A stretch of DNA of 64,000 nt from Nicotiana tabacum (GCF_000715075.1 NC_134095.1:69259990-69323989), one strand, 5' to 3'; numbered from the stretch's first letter, positions 1 through 10,621 are shown. Notes: a model not told the origin generated them from the sequence alone. Made by a program: numbers and translations.

Positions 1-25
1 CATCTATTCCCCAAGCAGTGAAAGG

Positions 26-500
26 CTAAGGTGCACTTATTGTATTGAGTTCATTTGGTGGTACCCGTATTATATATGTATGTATTTGACACTGGTGACA
101 CTTTTGGACATACCTAATGCAGTATGTTTCCATAGTGATCCAAAAATATCCTGTCCTCAATATCTTCTTGGCAAAAACAAAACCATTCATGTGTGGTCCG
201 CAGGTTCCGGTATGTAACTCTTCAAGCATCTTGGAAGCTTCTTTGGAATCAATACACCGTACTAATCTTAGGTCTGGAGTCCTTCTGTATAGAATACCTC
301 CACATTGGATGAAATTGTTGGATAATCTTCGGAGTGTGCATTTTTAGTATGATTTGCATGCTCCGGGTATTCTCCTTTTGCCAAGTATTCCTTGATATCA
401 TGGAACCACGGATTTCCATCCGTTTCTTCTTCAACATGAGCGCAATAAGCTGGCCGATTATGGATTCTTTCTAGAACTGGGTCAATGATATTCTTGTCCG
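26..500 (-). pseudogene. Integrase N-terminal zinc-binding region, Tat-like, truncated
   Basis: Overlapping short frames encode the linker after RNase H and then the integrase HHCC zinc finger: LHTGTCGPHMNG followed by YFWITMETYC and KCHQCQIH. The two histidines and the CHQC cysteines are present. A frame change near 300 separates the linker (EYPEHANHTKN) from the zinc finger. The catalytic DDE core would lie to the left of the window and cannot be judged. Confidence 0.7.
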
Positions 501-509
501 GGTGTTGTA

Positions 510-950
510 TCATGGAGGACAAAGTGGCCAATGCATCTGTGAACTCATTCTGGATTCTCGAATATATTTGAACTCTATCTTTGTAAACCTCTTCATCAAC
601 TCTTGCATGTGGTAAGGATATGGTAATATTTTGGTATTTTTTGTAGCCCATTCTCCTAGAACCTGATATACCAAAAGGTCTGAGTCACCAATTACCAACA
701 ATTCCTGGATATTCATGTCAATGGCCAAATTGAGCTCCAAGCTGCAAGCCTCGTATTGAGCCATATTGTTGGTGCACAGAAATCTGAGTTTCGTGGATAC
801 CAGATAATGTTGGCCTGTCTCTAACACCAAAATGACTCTAATACCCACTCCTTTGAAGTTCGCGGCCCGATCGAATATCATTCTCCAACTGTCATAAGTT
901 TTGGTGATATATTCCCCTACAAAAGATACTTCTTCATCAGTAAAATACAT
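510..950 (-). pseudogene. Second (archaeal-type) RNase H of a Tat-like element
   Basis: An open frame of 146 codons contains the RNase HI-type signature: FDRAANFKGVG with the first acidic residue, NNMAQYEA for the second motif, and GDSDLLVYQ for the third. In this family the second motif normally reads AEYEA and its glutamate is catalytic. Here it is glutamine, so cleavage activity is unlikely. Position between the RT-linked RNase H and integrase fits the duplicated RNase H of Tat/Ogre elements. The frame is open over the whole domain, but the regions on either side are frameshifted. Confidence 0.75.
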
Positions 951-1019
951 TTTCTATGGTTTGTATTCTCCTCTTACAGGATTTTGTGCAATATAATCTG
1001 CTAATGCCTATCCCTTGAC

Positions 1020-1590
1020 CACCTTCTGAGTCACATAGACAATATCAAATTCAGTCAACAATATTTGTCATTTTACTAAGTTTCCTGTAGGTATGGGCTT
1101 CTGGCAAAATGTATTTCAGAGGATCCATCCTTGATATAAGATATGTAATATAGGCACAGAAGTTGTGCCTCAATTTCTGAGCTATCCACGTCAGGGCACA
1201 GCAGGTGCGTTCCAACAAAGATATCGCGCTTCATATGATTTGAAATTCTTACTTGGATAATATATGGCCTGCTCTTTTCTTCACGTCTTGTCGTGTTGTC
1301 CCAAGAAACAACCAAAAGCCCCATCTAATACAGACAAATAAAGTAACAAAGGTCTTCCAGGTTCCGGCGGGACCAGGACTGATGGTGTGGGCATGTATTT
1401 CTTGATTTTGTCAAATGCTTTTTGACATTCTTCTGTCTAACTTGTTGCAACATCTTTCTTCAAAATTTTTAAAATTGTGTTAAAGATCACTGTCGATTCT
1501 GCTATGAAGAGGCGGATTTAGTTGAGATGCCCTAGAAAACTCATCACATCTTTCTTTCTCTTTGGAGGTTGCAAGTCCTGGATAGACTTG
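1020..1590 (-). pseudogene. RT connection and first RNase H, Tat-like, broken
   Basis: The minus strand encodes the segment after the RT palm, with the run KKDVMSFLGHLN near 1530-1560, then a connection segment, then the start of RNase H with LYLSVLDGAFGC near 1290-1330. It ends with FDIVYVTQK near 1030-1060. Several in-frame stops are visible, for example in place of a residue after FLGHLN and before the ALADY run. At least one frame change occurs inside the RNase H. In a functional element this part completes reverse transcription by degrading the RNA template. The palm with the catalytic aspartates is absent, so this is only the rear of the polymerase. Confidence 0.7.
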
Positions 1591-2719
1591 ACCTGGATAA
1601 CAGATTATTACAACAACGGGGAAGTCAAGACATGCTAGAAGCATGCTAATGAGGAACATGACCAAACATGCTACATAAGCAGGATATCATCACATCAAAT
1701 TCAGAATAGGACAAGAAACATACTTATGCTATATAGTTAATGTATATATTCATGCTTTGAACACAATCAACTAGTCTATTAAAGGGGATACAAATCATGT
1801 AAGTAAAGCATGTTCAAGTAACATGATTGATAGCAAATTAAACAACAAAGATATGCAAATGTCCTAAACATCAGTAAGTTACAACACATAGGCTAGATAA
1901 GCTTAAGAATCTAATTAACTCAAACTAGTTTTAGGCATGTTTCAATTTACCAACATAATGAAGTCAAAGGTCAAAGAGACCGAAAACTGAGGTAAAGCAA
2001 TCAGAATTGCACACAAGAACAACCTAGTAAAACACATTAAACTAAACCTCCAAAAATGAAAATACGTGCAAATCGCAGATACATGAGAATGAAACTACGA
2101 GGTCCAGTAACTTACCAGTTAAGCGTAAATACAAGAAAGAACAAAAGTCCACAGGGGCGGGTTATAATAAATGGGTACCGATCGGGTATTAGGCAGGTCG
2201 TTTGGTCTTGGGCTAAAGGTAATTGGGATAGGTATTAGGTATTTTGGGCCATTGTTTGGTCCGAAAATAGGTAGAATTTTAGGCTACTTTTAAAATACCC
2301 AATATTTTAAAAATAAATAATCTATAAAAGTAATTAGTAAATAACAAAATATTATCTGTGTACTAAAATGATCGAAAATAATAACTCAATATTATAAAAA
2401 AAAAAATAAAAGTTATTTTTTGCATAAATAATGCAATTATACATGAATATGGGCAATTATTGCAAAAATGTGCAATTAGCCCTAAAATGCAAATATAATT
2501 ATAAAAAATATAGTAAAATATTTAAAAAATTCATGTAGGTGTAAATGATAAGTTTAGATGATTAAATCATCATAATATAATTTGAAGGATAATTACTAAA
2601 TATTTATATAATAATGTGCAGAAATAAATCGATTTAAATCCTTTTAAAATTATTAAAAATTATGAAAAATGCTTGTATAAGTTTATAAGCTAAATGATGA
2701 CGCAAATATACTATTTATA

Positions 2720-2790
<71 letters not shown>

Positions 2791-2817
2791 GATATGAGGG
2801 AAAATTTGGTATCAACA
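1591..2817. other. AT-rich non-coding segment, possible Tat-type LTR remnant
   Basis: No protein motif is recognisable on either strand. The second half (2280-2700) is very AT-rich with A- and T-runs and repeated words such as GCAATTA. It ends with the TA microsatellite and then TCAACA, where the truncated Tekay pol starts. An LTR or untranslated region of the Tat-like element on its left is plausible because of proximity, but I cannot show matching termini. Confidence 0.35.
2714..2783. repeat. (TA)n microsatellite
   Basis: The tract is alternating TA for about 70 bases with one early G interruption. It lies in the AT-rich segment just before the junction with the Tekay-like pol fragment. 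Confidence 0.95.
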
Positions 2818-3230
2818 GGGGATAAAGTGATTGCATACTTCACGCCGGTTGAAGCCCCATGAGAAGAACTACTCTGTTCATGATTTAGAGTTGGCTTCCA
2901 TTATCAACGCATTGAAGATTTAGGGGCACTATCTATACAGTGTGTTTTATGATGTATTTACGGATCATCGGAGTCTCCAGCACTTGTTCAAACAAAAGGA
3001 TCTAAATTTGAGACAGCAGAGATGGTTGGAGCTGCTAAAGGATTTCGATATCACCATTCTGTATCATCTCGGGAAGGCCAATGTAGTATCCGATGCCTTG
3101 AGTAGGAAGGCGGTGAGTATGGGTATCCTTGCATTCATTCCTGTTGGTGAGAGACCTCTTGTAGTTGATTTTCTAGCCTTGGCCAACCAGCTCGTGAGAT
3201 TAGATGTTAGGAGGCCAGTCGGGTTCTAGC
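2818..3230 (+). pseudogene. RNase H domain of Tekay-like pol, broken
   Basis: It starts in the middle of RNase H (KVIAY) and continues to the motif VFTDHRSLQHLF and the connector ending KANVVSDALSR. The aspartate in TDH that contributes to the RNase H site is present. There are early stops and a frame change between 2830 and 2942, and a stop near 3229. The frame from 2942 to 3229 is the best preserved part. It joins the integrase zinc-finger region through the local duplication that follows. Confidence 0.8.
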
Positions 3231-3320
3231 TTGTGTGGTTTATCGATCTTCCTTATATGATTGCATCAGAGAGCGTTGTGTGGTTTATCGATCTTCCTTA
3301 TATGATTTCACCAGAGAGCG
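3231..3320 (+). repeat. 45-bp in-frame tandem duplication inside pol
   Basis: Two adjacent 45-base copies (3231-3275 and 3276-3320) begin TTGTGTGGTTTATCGATC and end AGAGAGCG. They differ at only a few bases near GATTGCATC versus GATTTCACC. The period is exactly 15 codons, so the reading frame is kept and the residues VYRSSLYD occur twice. The other pol copies in this window have this segment once. Confidence 0.92.
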
Positions 3321-4096
3321 CCAGTATGATGATCCTCATTTGCTTGTCCTCAAGGACAAGGTTCAGCACGTTGATGCTAGAGATGTTACTATTGGGGATG
3401 ATGGGGTGTTAAGGATACAAGGTCGGATATGGGTGCCCAATGTAGATGGGTTACGCGAGTCGATTCTTGAGGAGGCCTAGAGTTCGCGGTATTTCATTCA
3501 TTCGGGTGCCGCAAAGATGTACCAGGACTTGAGGTAATACTATTGGTGGAGGAGGATGAAGATGGGTATAGTGGGGTTTATAGTTTGGTGCCTTAACTAT
3601 CAGCAGGTAAAGTATGAACGTCAGAGTCTGGGTGGATTGCTTTAAAGGCTAGAGATTCCAGAGTGGAAATAGGAGCGGATCACCTTGGATTTCGTAGTTA
3701 GGCTCCCACAGACATCGAGATAGTTTGATGCTATTTGGGTAGTTGTGGATCGGCTGATCAAGTCCACACACTTCATTCCAATTTGGACTACTTATTTTTT
3801 GAAGCGGTTTGCTGAGATTAACATCCGCAAGATTGTTCGCCTTCACGATGTGCCAGTGTCCATCATTTCAGATTGGGACACACAATTTACATTGCAATAT
3901 TAGAAAGCAGTACAACGAGAGATAGTCACCCAAGTTGAGTTGAGTATAATATTTCAACCTCAGACGGGTGTACAATCTGAGCGCACTATTCAGATATTGG
4001 AGGATATGCTACGTGCTTGATTTTGAGGGTTCATGGGATCAGTTTCTGCCACTCATGGAGTTTGCCTAAAATAACAACTACTAGTCATGCATTCAA
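3321..4096 (+). pseudogene. Integrase N-terminal and core region, degenerate
   Basis: The plus strand encodes the zinc-finger area (SSRYFIHSGAAKMYQDLR, then a WCLNYQQ run), then the catalytic core start TLDFVVRLP, the strand IWVVVDRL, and VPVSIISD for the second acidic residue. HPQTDG is degraded to FQPQTGVQSERT. Several stops interrupt it, for example after QDLR, before EAVQ and in the YNNNY run. It would have joined element cDNA to host DNA but cannot work now. Confidence 0.8.
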
Positions 4097-4720
4097 ATGG
4101 CTTCGTGTGAGGCTTTGTATGGGAGATGGTGTCGATCTTCGGTGGGTTGGTTAGAGCCAAGTGAGGCTAGGCTATTGGGTACTGACTTTGTTCAGGATGC
4201 TTTAGACACGGTTAAATTAATTCAGGATCAGCTTCACATGGTGCCATCTAGACAAAAGAGTTACACCGATATGAAGGTTCATGATGTTGCTTTCATGGTT
4301 GAGGAGAAGTTATTACTCATGGTTTCACCCATGAAGGGTGTTATGAGATTCGGGAAGAAGGGCAAGTTGAGCCCTCAGTATATTGTGTCGTTTAAGGTAT
4401 TTCAAAGGATCGGAGAGGTGTCTTACAAGCTTGTCTTTCCACCTAGTTTGTTGAGTGTGCATCTAATATTTTATGCCTCTATGCTCCGGAAGTATGTCGG
4501 TGATCCGTCTCATGTTTTGGATTTCAGCACGGTTCAGTTGGATGATGATTTGACTTATGATGTGGAGCTGGTGGCCATCTTGGATCGGCATGTTGGAAAG
4601 TTGAGATCAAAGAGCATAGCTTCAGTGAAGGTGTAGTGTAGAGGTCAGCCTATTGAGGAGGCTACTTGGGAGACCGAGCGGGACATGCGGAGAAGATATC
4701 CATGACTATTTGAGACTCTA
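4097..4720 (+). pseudogene. Integrase C-terminus with chromodomain, near-open
   Basis: A 179-codon open stretch holds the integrase C-terminal module, with ALYGRWCRSSVGW, then SPMKGVMRFGKKGKL (the GPY/F-like module) and SMLRKYVGDPSHVL. It leads into the chromodomain-type tail (VAILDRHVGKLRSK, then after a stop EEATWETERDM). C-terminal chromodomains define chromoviruses and are thought to guide integration to methylated chromatin. One stop at 4634 (TAG for a tryptophan-type codon) separates the halves of the tail. Confidence 0.8.
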
Positions 4721-4759
4721 GTATGTTTCTAGACCCGTTTGAGGACGGATGTTTATTTA

Positions 4760-4771
4760 AGAAGGAGAGGA
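4760..4771 (+). other. Polypurine tract
   Basis: The run AGAAGGAGAGGA lies directly before TGTAACGAACC, the first bases of the LTR. In LTR retrotransposons this tract primes plus-strand DNA synthesis. Confidence 0.8.
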
Positions 4772-5454
4772 TGTAACGAACCGGCCGATTGTTCTACGAT
4801 TTGTAGCCCCGTTACCCTATTTACTACTCATTTTATTCTTATAGCTATTATTGACTTGCCGGGGTAGTCGGTTTGCGTCCGCAGAGATTCCGAAATAAAT
4901 TGAGACACTTAGTCTCAAGGTTGAAAGTTTAAGTTGAAATGGTTGACCAAATATTGACTTATGTGTAAATGACTCTGTAATGGAGTTTATATAATTCCGT
5001 TAGTTTCGTCGATTGATTTTGGACTAAGGAACGTGTCCGGATTGTGATTTGGAGGTCCGTAGTTGAATTAGGCTTGAAATGGCGAAAATTGAATTTTTGG
5101 AAAGTTTGAGCGAGAGTGGACTTTTTGATATCGGGGTCGGATTCCAATTCCGGAAATTAGAGTAGGTCAGTGGTATCATTTGTGACTTGTGTACAAAATT
5201 TTATGTCAACAAGATGTGATTTGAAATGTTTTGGCATCGTTTGTAGAAGTTGGAATACTTTAGTTTTCATTAGGCTTGGATTGGGGTGTGATTCATGTTT
5301 TTGATGTTGTTTGATGTGATTTGAGGGCTCTACTAAGTTTGTATCGTGTTTTAGGACTTGTTGGTATGTTTGGTTGAGGTCCTGGAGACCAAGGGTTGAT
5401 TTTGGAGGGTTAACATATCGAAAATGGGACGTAGTGCATTGCTGAATTGAGATT

Positions 5455-5640
5455 CTTCTGGTGTGATCGCACTTGTGAGGAGTTGGCCGCAGGTGCGATG
5501 CTACAGATGCAGCTGGAGGGGCGCAAAAGCAAGGTTGGCTTGAGCTGGGAGATTTTTGTAGGTTAGTCCGTAGAAGTGGACGATTTGTACAGATGTGCAC
5601 CCGCAAAAGCGGGGTTTGCACAGATGCGCACCCGAAAAGG
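5455..5640 (+). repeat. Cluster of CpG-rich dyad words in LTR
   Basis: The region holds irregularly spaced words such as GTGATCGCAC, GGCCGCAGGTGCGATGC, GTCCGTAGAAGTGGAC and CCGCAAAAGCGGG, many of them inverted repeats with short loops. A degenerate TTTAAAT-like motif (GTTTAAATTC near 5650) follows directly. Position relative to the LTR matches the word arrays seen in the opposite-strand LTRs at 8888 and 18762. Confidence 0.6.
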
Positions 5641-6540
5641 TTAGACAGAATGTTTAAATTCAAGGTTCGCTATTTTGCTTCATTTTTAACATTTCAAGCT
5701 CGAGATTTGGAGATTCTTTCGAGGGATTTCGAAGGGATTATTGAGATAAGTCCCTTGTGCTCATTTTTAATCAATAATTTTGTTTTCTTATGTAATTTCC
5801 CACCTAGTTTGTGTGTGTTTAAGGTGGAATTTGGGAGTTTGAGGCTAGTGATTAAGAGAGATTGATTTGGGGATTTGAGTGGCAATTTGGTGTCGAAATT
5901 TTGTATGGTTAGACTCATGGTTGAATGGGCTTTCAATTTTTTTTACTTTTATCGGATTCCGAGGTGTGGGTCCGGTAACCTAGTATTTCCTAGACTGTGT
6001 TGATTGTATCGATTTGTTTATAGCTAGATTTTGGATGTTCCTAGGCCGATTCGCGAGGCATGGGCTTGCTGGCAGAGTAGTTCAGGTTGCTTGAGGTAAG
6101 TATGGTATTTAAACTTGGTCGAGGCACCTGTTGCCTTAATTGTTTTGTTAGCCACATGCTTTTGGGTGTGCATATGCATGGGAATGGTCCCATGTGTGGG
6201 CACCGGGATTGTATATTCATGTTTGGGTTGTGCCCGGGCTCCTATAAGCCCAGGAATGACTGTTAAGCTTCGAGCTTAGGTGTCCAACATGTGGTACTAG
6301 TTTATATGATCTAATTGAAGCCCTGATAAGTCTACTTAGAGGTTTAATCCCTAAACGAACTTGATAAATGCTTTTCATTGATGAAATTGCCGGATTGAGC
6401 TACGTTAGCACACTTTGCACATGCCTACACTCTAGTATACTATTTACAATAGTCCAAGGATTGGGGAATCTTATGTCAATCATTATATATATGTAAAAAT
6501 GTTTTATTGCCTCTGTATAATATTTTAGACTACAGCGAGC

Positions 6541-6742
6541 GGATTATATTATTGGCATAAGAGTTGTCCGTGCAGCACGTAAATTGTCCGTGCGGATCCA
6601 TGCATTGATATTATTAGCATGTGAGTTATCCGTACGGATCCATATATTGATGTTATTAACACGTAAGTTGTCCATGTCGCACGTGAGTTTTCCGTACAGA
6701 TTCCATTGTTAGCACGTGAGTTGTCCGTGCAGTGTGTGAAAC
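6541..6742 (+). repeat. GCACG..CGTGC hairpin repeats
   Basis: About six degenerate copies of GCACGTGAGTTGTCCGTGC occur in 200 bases, interspersed with GATCCAT and ATTGATATTATTA. Each intact copy is an inverted repeat with five-base arms (GCACG and CGTGC). The minus-strand LTRs carry a similar hairpin (GCACG-N11-CGTGC) at 7731-7870 and 28296-28520. Confidence 0.8.
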
Positions 6743-7730
6743 TCGTATTTTCTTGATCATTTATTGGATTACTTAATTCTTTCCTCTAAATGTCATAATA
6801 CTGCTAAGCATGGTATTTCAGAACCAGTGCACATGCACACACATATATTCGTACTATGAAGCCTTATGAGCTAAGTTTAAATCTTATACTATGTTAATCA
6901 AAATTTTGCACAATTGTACTGGTTTAACTAATGACCTCAACAAATTAAGCTTCTCTTACCATGCCCTATTTATTTTCTATACTTATTGAGTTGGTTGTAC
7001 TCACATGTCACGACCTAGATTTCCCCACCCTCGGGAGTCGTGACGGCGCCTACTCATAAAAGTTAAGCAAGCCGAGTATTATAAATTTATTAACCTTTTT
7101 ACTTAGCCTTTTTAACAGCCCAACATAACAGGTGATCAACAGTGGAATAATTATAATAAACAGAAATGCGGAAGATGAAAACTAATAGTTTAATCATATA
7201 CTAGTGCAGAATCCAACATACAACTCTACCAGAATTTGGTTTCACAATGTCACGGACTATCTACGAATACTACAAACAGTGGTCTGAAAGATAAATACAA
7301 AGATGTCTCTCAAATACATAAAAGAAACATAATGAAAAGATAGAAGGAGACACCAAGGCCTGCGGACGCCTGCAGGACTACCTCGGGTCTCTGCCACTGG
7401 ACTGAAGACAGTAACCTCATTGTGGTCCAAAAGCTGCAGCCCTGGGATCTGCACATAGTGCAGAGTGTAGTATCAGCACAATCGACCCTATGGGCTGGTA
7501 AGTGTCTAGCCTAACCTCGACGAAGTAGTGACGAGGCTTGGACAAGACTACCAAATAAACCTGTGCAATTATATCATATACAACAAGTATTAATGATAGA
7601 AACTAGCAGTTAAAGATGGGAAGGGGAAACATGCTGCGGAGAATATCATGTACAAACAAAATTTCAGTAAAGAATTTAAAAGAACACTAAAATTCAACTA
7701 TAAGCAAGAATAAGGAAATCAATGACAAGT

Positions 7731-7870
7731 GCACGGAATCACCCTTCATGCTTTTACTCTCGTCCTCACCATACAAATATTAACACTCTCTCACAAATAT
7801 CATGCACGACATCACCCTTCGTGCCTTAACACTCTCTCACAAATATCATGCACGACATCACCCTTCGTGC
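7731..7870 (-). repeat. GCACG..CGTGC repeats in LTR1
   Basis: Three copies of GCACGACATCACCCTTCGTGC occur, the first mutated to GCACGGAATCACCCTTCATGC. They are spaced by 46 bases between the last two copies. Arms GCACG and CGTGC are self-complementary. LTR3 has four diverged copies at 28296-28520, while LTR2 has lost the region. Confidence 0.88.
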
Positions 7871-7942
7871 TTTTACACTCTTCCTTACCCAAGCAAAATC
7901 ACAAAGCAATATAGGAAAGGGAATCAATTAAATCACAATAGA

Positions 7943-8062
7943 ATCCCGGCAAAGGAACAATAGCATAACAACAATATCCCGGCAAGGGAAACAATATCAT
8001 GAGTAATAACATCCCGGCAAGAGAGATAATATCAAAAGCAGTAACATCCCCGAAAGGGAGAC
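7943..8062 (-). repeat. TCCC..GGGA repeats in LTR1
   Basis: Four copies of ATCCCGGCAAGGGAA with some drift occur about 33 bases apart, separated by ACAATATCAT-type spacers. TCCC and GGGA are complementary around a five-base loop. Two copies remain in LTR3 near 28541 and 28576. Confidence 0.85.
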
Positions 8063-8862
8063 AATATCATAAACCTTTTCCCTTTTCCACAATTACTTCA
8101 CAACAATTCTCAACTTGAGCCAACGCTCTACAATGTTCAATTACTAATAATACTTCCACAAGCCTTGTTAAACAAAAGAAATCATCATATAAAGAATGAA
8201 CAATACGAAATGGAGTCACATCAATCATAGTATAAGACTCACGGGCATGCTTGACACCGACGTAAAGATACTCGTCACCACACCTATACTTCGTACTCAA
8301 AAATTAACACATAGCAAATAAGACACAACTCCTAATCCCTCAAGCTAAGGTTAGACCAAACACTTACCTCAATGCCACAAACACAATCAATCTTCAAATA
8401 CCACTTTACCTCTTGATTCCACCACCAATTCACTTCTAGCCATAATTTTCTTAATAATATTAATAAATGCTAATTAAACCAATTCTAATGCATACAAATA
8501 GGTTTTCAAGTGGTTTCCCCCAAAAAGTCAAAAATACACTCCGGGCTCGCTTGGTCCAAACCCGAAATTCGGATCAAAACCCGATTACCCATTCACCCCC
8601 GAGCCCAGATATACAACTGATTTTGGAATCCGACCTCAATTTGAGCTCTAAATCCCCAAATTTCGATATCCCTAAGTTCTTCCCAAAATTCAATTCCACT
8701 ATGAAAACCCTAGATTATAGGATAAAATCTTGTAAAAAAAGTTAAGGAGTGAAAGAAATAAGTTAAAATCGTTTACTTGTGTTTTGGGGAAAAAAGAGTG
8801 TCTTGAAAAATCGTCTCTTATGTTTTAAAGTTTTGAAAAATGAGAAATGACTCAAAATTCTC

Positions 8863-8873
8863 ATTTAAATATA
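8863..8873 (-). promoter_or_regulatory. TATA-like motif in LTR1
   Basis: Read on the minus strand this is TATATTTAAAT. It lies directly downstream of the dyad-word array at 8888-9040 in the sense of the element. It is a candidate core promoter for the element. LTR2 has no clear TATA at the matching place. Confidence 0.5.
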
Positions 8874-8887
8874 CCCCTCTCAGACCC

Positions 8888-9040
8888 CCACCGCTGACCG
8901 AATAAAAAGGTCCGCGGCCGCTGAGCTCCACCGCAGAGCACGAGATATCGAACGCGGCCGCGAAGAGATGGAATTGCTCACCGCTGATCGCATAAATTAC
9001 ACCGCGGTCGCGAAGACCCCACTGCGGACTGCGAAGCCTG
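8888..9040 (-). repeat. GC-rich dyad-word array in LTR1
   Basis: Words include TCCGCGGCCGCTGA, ACGCGGCCGCGAA, CCGCTGATCGCA, CCGCGGTCGCGAA and CTGCGGACTGCGA. Several are near-perfect palindromes centred on GGCC, GATC or GGTC. The flanks align with LTR2, but LTR2 carries a different word set at this spot. Confidence 0.75.
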
Positions 9041-9774
9041 GTTTCAGAGACCTGCAACTTTCTTTGAACCTGCAATTGTTATAGTCTAAGTCTAAATTCA
9101 CTCCGAGGCCTATCCAAAACTCACCCGAGCCCTTGGGGCTCCAAACTAATTATGCACACAAGTCTAAAAACATCATACGGACTTGCTCGTGTGATCAAAT
9201 CATCAAAATAATATCAACAACTACGGATTCAACCTCAAATTCAAAAAATTACTCAAAACCATTGAAATTTTTAATTTTTCAAATAAAGGTCCGATTTATA
9301 CATAACGAACTCCGATTCTTACCAAACTTCAGATATTCGACTTAATTGTTATTTCAAACTTGTACCGGGTTTCAGAATAAAGATACGGGCCTGATAACAT
9401 CAAGAAATTACATCAATTCCCTTTTAAAAGCCTTTACATTTTCCAAAAATATTTTTCTTTAAAAATTCATTTCTCAGGCTTGGGACCTCGGAATTTGATT
9501 CCAAGCATATGACCAAGTCGCAAATTTTACTAAGGACCCTACAAGACCGTCGGATCAACCGGTCCGGGCCCGTTTACCAAGAATGTTCACTAAAGTCAAC
9601 TTTATTTAATTTTAAAAAGCTAATTTCCTTATTTTACTTAGTTTTCACATAAAATCTTTTCGGAAACGCGCTCGGACTGTGCATGCAAATCGAGGTGAGA
9701 CAAAAAGAGGGTTTTAAGGCCTCGAAATATAGAATTTACTTATAATACAAGTGATAACCTTTTGGGTCATCACA

Positions 9775-9786
9775 TTCTCCACCTCT
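9775..9786 (-). other. Polypurine tract of internal A
   Basis: The minus strand reads GAGGTGGAGAA immediately before the LTR1 start TGTGATGACC. An identical tract stands beside LTR2 for internal B. Confidence 0.8.
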
Positions 9787-9829
9787 AAAACAATTGTTCG
9801 TCCTCGAACGGACATAAGAAAAGAAGTAC

Positions 9830-10142
9830 CTGAGTCGGAGAAAAGATGAGGATATCGGCTCCACATATCGGACTCGGACTCCTAAGTCACTGCCTTAATA
9901 GGCTAACATTTCAACTGAACACGAGCAGAAGGGAAACTCTTCGAACTCAACTAATGAACTCGCCGGTCTAGAACAGCTACCGGCTCCTCCTCATAGGACA
10001 AGTCCTTATCCAACTGGACAGTGCTGAAGTCTAACACGTGGGATGGATCGCCGTGATACTTTCGAAGCATGGACACATGAAACACTGGATGCACGGTTGA
10101 TAAACTCGGCAGCAACGCAAGTCTGTAAGCCACCTCTCCCAC
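9830..10142 (-). pseudogene. Chromodomain and integrase tail, internal A
   Basis: The minus strand encodes GEVAYRLALLPSL, then SMLRKYHGDPSHVLDFSTVQL, then AVLDRRVH, the start of the chromodomain-type tail. A stop follows, and further recognisable but interrupted tail residues (SESDM, SRYPHLF) run to about 9830. This is the C-terminus of integrase in chromoviruses. It is separated from 10143 onward by a one-frame break. Confidence 0.78.
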
Positions 10143-10621
10143 TCAATCAAGAATCTCAAACGGGACAATGAATCTATGGCTTAGCTTGCCCTTCTTTCCA
10201 AATATCATCACGCCCTTCAAAGGCGACACCCGAAGCAACACCCGCTCGCCGACCTTGAATGCTGCATCATGAACCTTACGGTTGGCATAACTCTTTTTCC
10301 TGGACTGAGTTGTACGAAGCATATCCTGAATGATCTTAACCTTATCCCAGGCATCCTGCACTAGATCCGTACCCAACAACCGAGCGTCTTCCGGCTCAAA
10401 CCATCCAACCAGCGACCGACACCGCCTACCATATAAAGCCTCACAAGGAGCCATCTGGACATTCGACTGGTAGTTGTTGTTGTAGGAAAACTCCGCTAAA
10501 GGCAAAAATTTATCCCACGAGCCTCCAAAGTCAATGATCCAAACTCGGAGCATATCCTCCAAAATCTGAATAGTACACTCTGACTGTCCATCCGTCTGAG
10601 GATGAAATGCTGTACTCAACT
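10143..10621 (-). pseudogene. Integrase core end and C-terminal module, internal A
   Basis: The frame is open over 158 codons, beginning in the catalytic core with AFHPQTDGQSECTIQ (the catalytic glutamate is in the SEC run). It continues through FSYNNNYQSNVQMAP, ALYGRRCRSLVGWFE and SPLKGVMIFGKKGKL. It is severed from the rest of the core by the insertion at 10622: the first acidic residues lie beyond 13095. Sequence quality is good compared with neighbours, so the insertion may be relatively young. Confidence 0.85.

Larger units (their letters stand above)
26..1590 (-). mobile_element. Tat/Ogre-lineage Ty3/gypsy pol remnant
   Basis: This is a broken internal fragment of a retrotransposon read right to left. 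The order is RT thumb/connection, RT-linked RNase H, a second archaeal-type RNase H, then the integrase zinc-binding domain. An extra RNase H between the first RNase H and integrase is the known hallmark of the Tat/Ogre lineage. No LTR, PBS or PPT is recognisable next to it. The integrase side runs off the window start and the RT side ends near 1590, where similarity stops. Stops and frameshifts show that it is dead. Lineage is inferred from domain order and motif resemblance. Confidence 0.75.
2818..7005 (+). mobile_element. 5'-truncated Tekay/Del-like chromovirus with cut 3' LTR
   Basis: The plus strand holds RNase H, integrase and chromodomain remnants, then a PPT and a 3' LTR starting TGTAACGAACCGG. 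Gag, protease, RT and the 5' LTR are missing: the sequence starts abruptly in RNase H after the AT-rich segment. The LTR has no proper end. At 7005 it runs directly into TGTCACGACC, the edge of the next element. This element is therefore an older host that was split by the minus-strand array to its right. Confidence 0.8.
4772..7005 (+). repeat. Truncated 3' LTR of the plus-strand Tekay-like element
   Basis: It begins with TG directly after the polypurine tract and is non-coding over 2.2 kb. It contains a cluster of dyad words (5455-5640), a row of CATGGGA..TCCCATG-type hairpins near 6178-6290, and the GCACG..CGTGC repeat at 6541-6742. It has no terminal CA of its own. It stops where the next element starts at 7006. 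The expected missing end should lie beyond this window, on the far side of the array. Confidence 0.8.
7006..9774 (-). repeat. LTR1 (3' LTR of internal A)
   Basis: The plus-strand edges are TGTCACGACC and GGGTCATCACA, which are imperfect inverted termini of the TG..CA kind. The PPT lies just right of the edge at 9774. It is 2769 bases long and holds three repeat classes (7731-7870, 7943-8062, 8888-9040) and a TATA-like motif. It is close in sequence to LTR2 and LTR3 over most of its length, including the first 200 bases. Confidence 0.9.

Noticed and set aside
8067..9345. Short ORFs inside LTR1 (8067-8300, 8467-8745, 8818-9075, 9133-9345)
   Set aside because: None resembles a known protein. 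They lie in LTR sequence that is also present with stops in LTR2 or LTR3.
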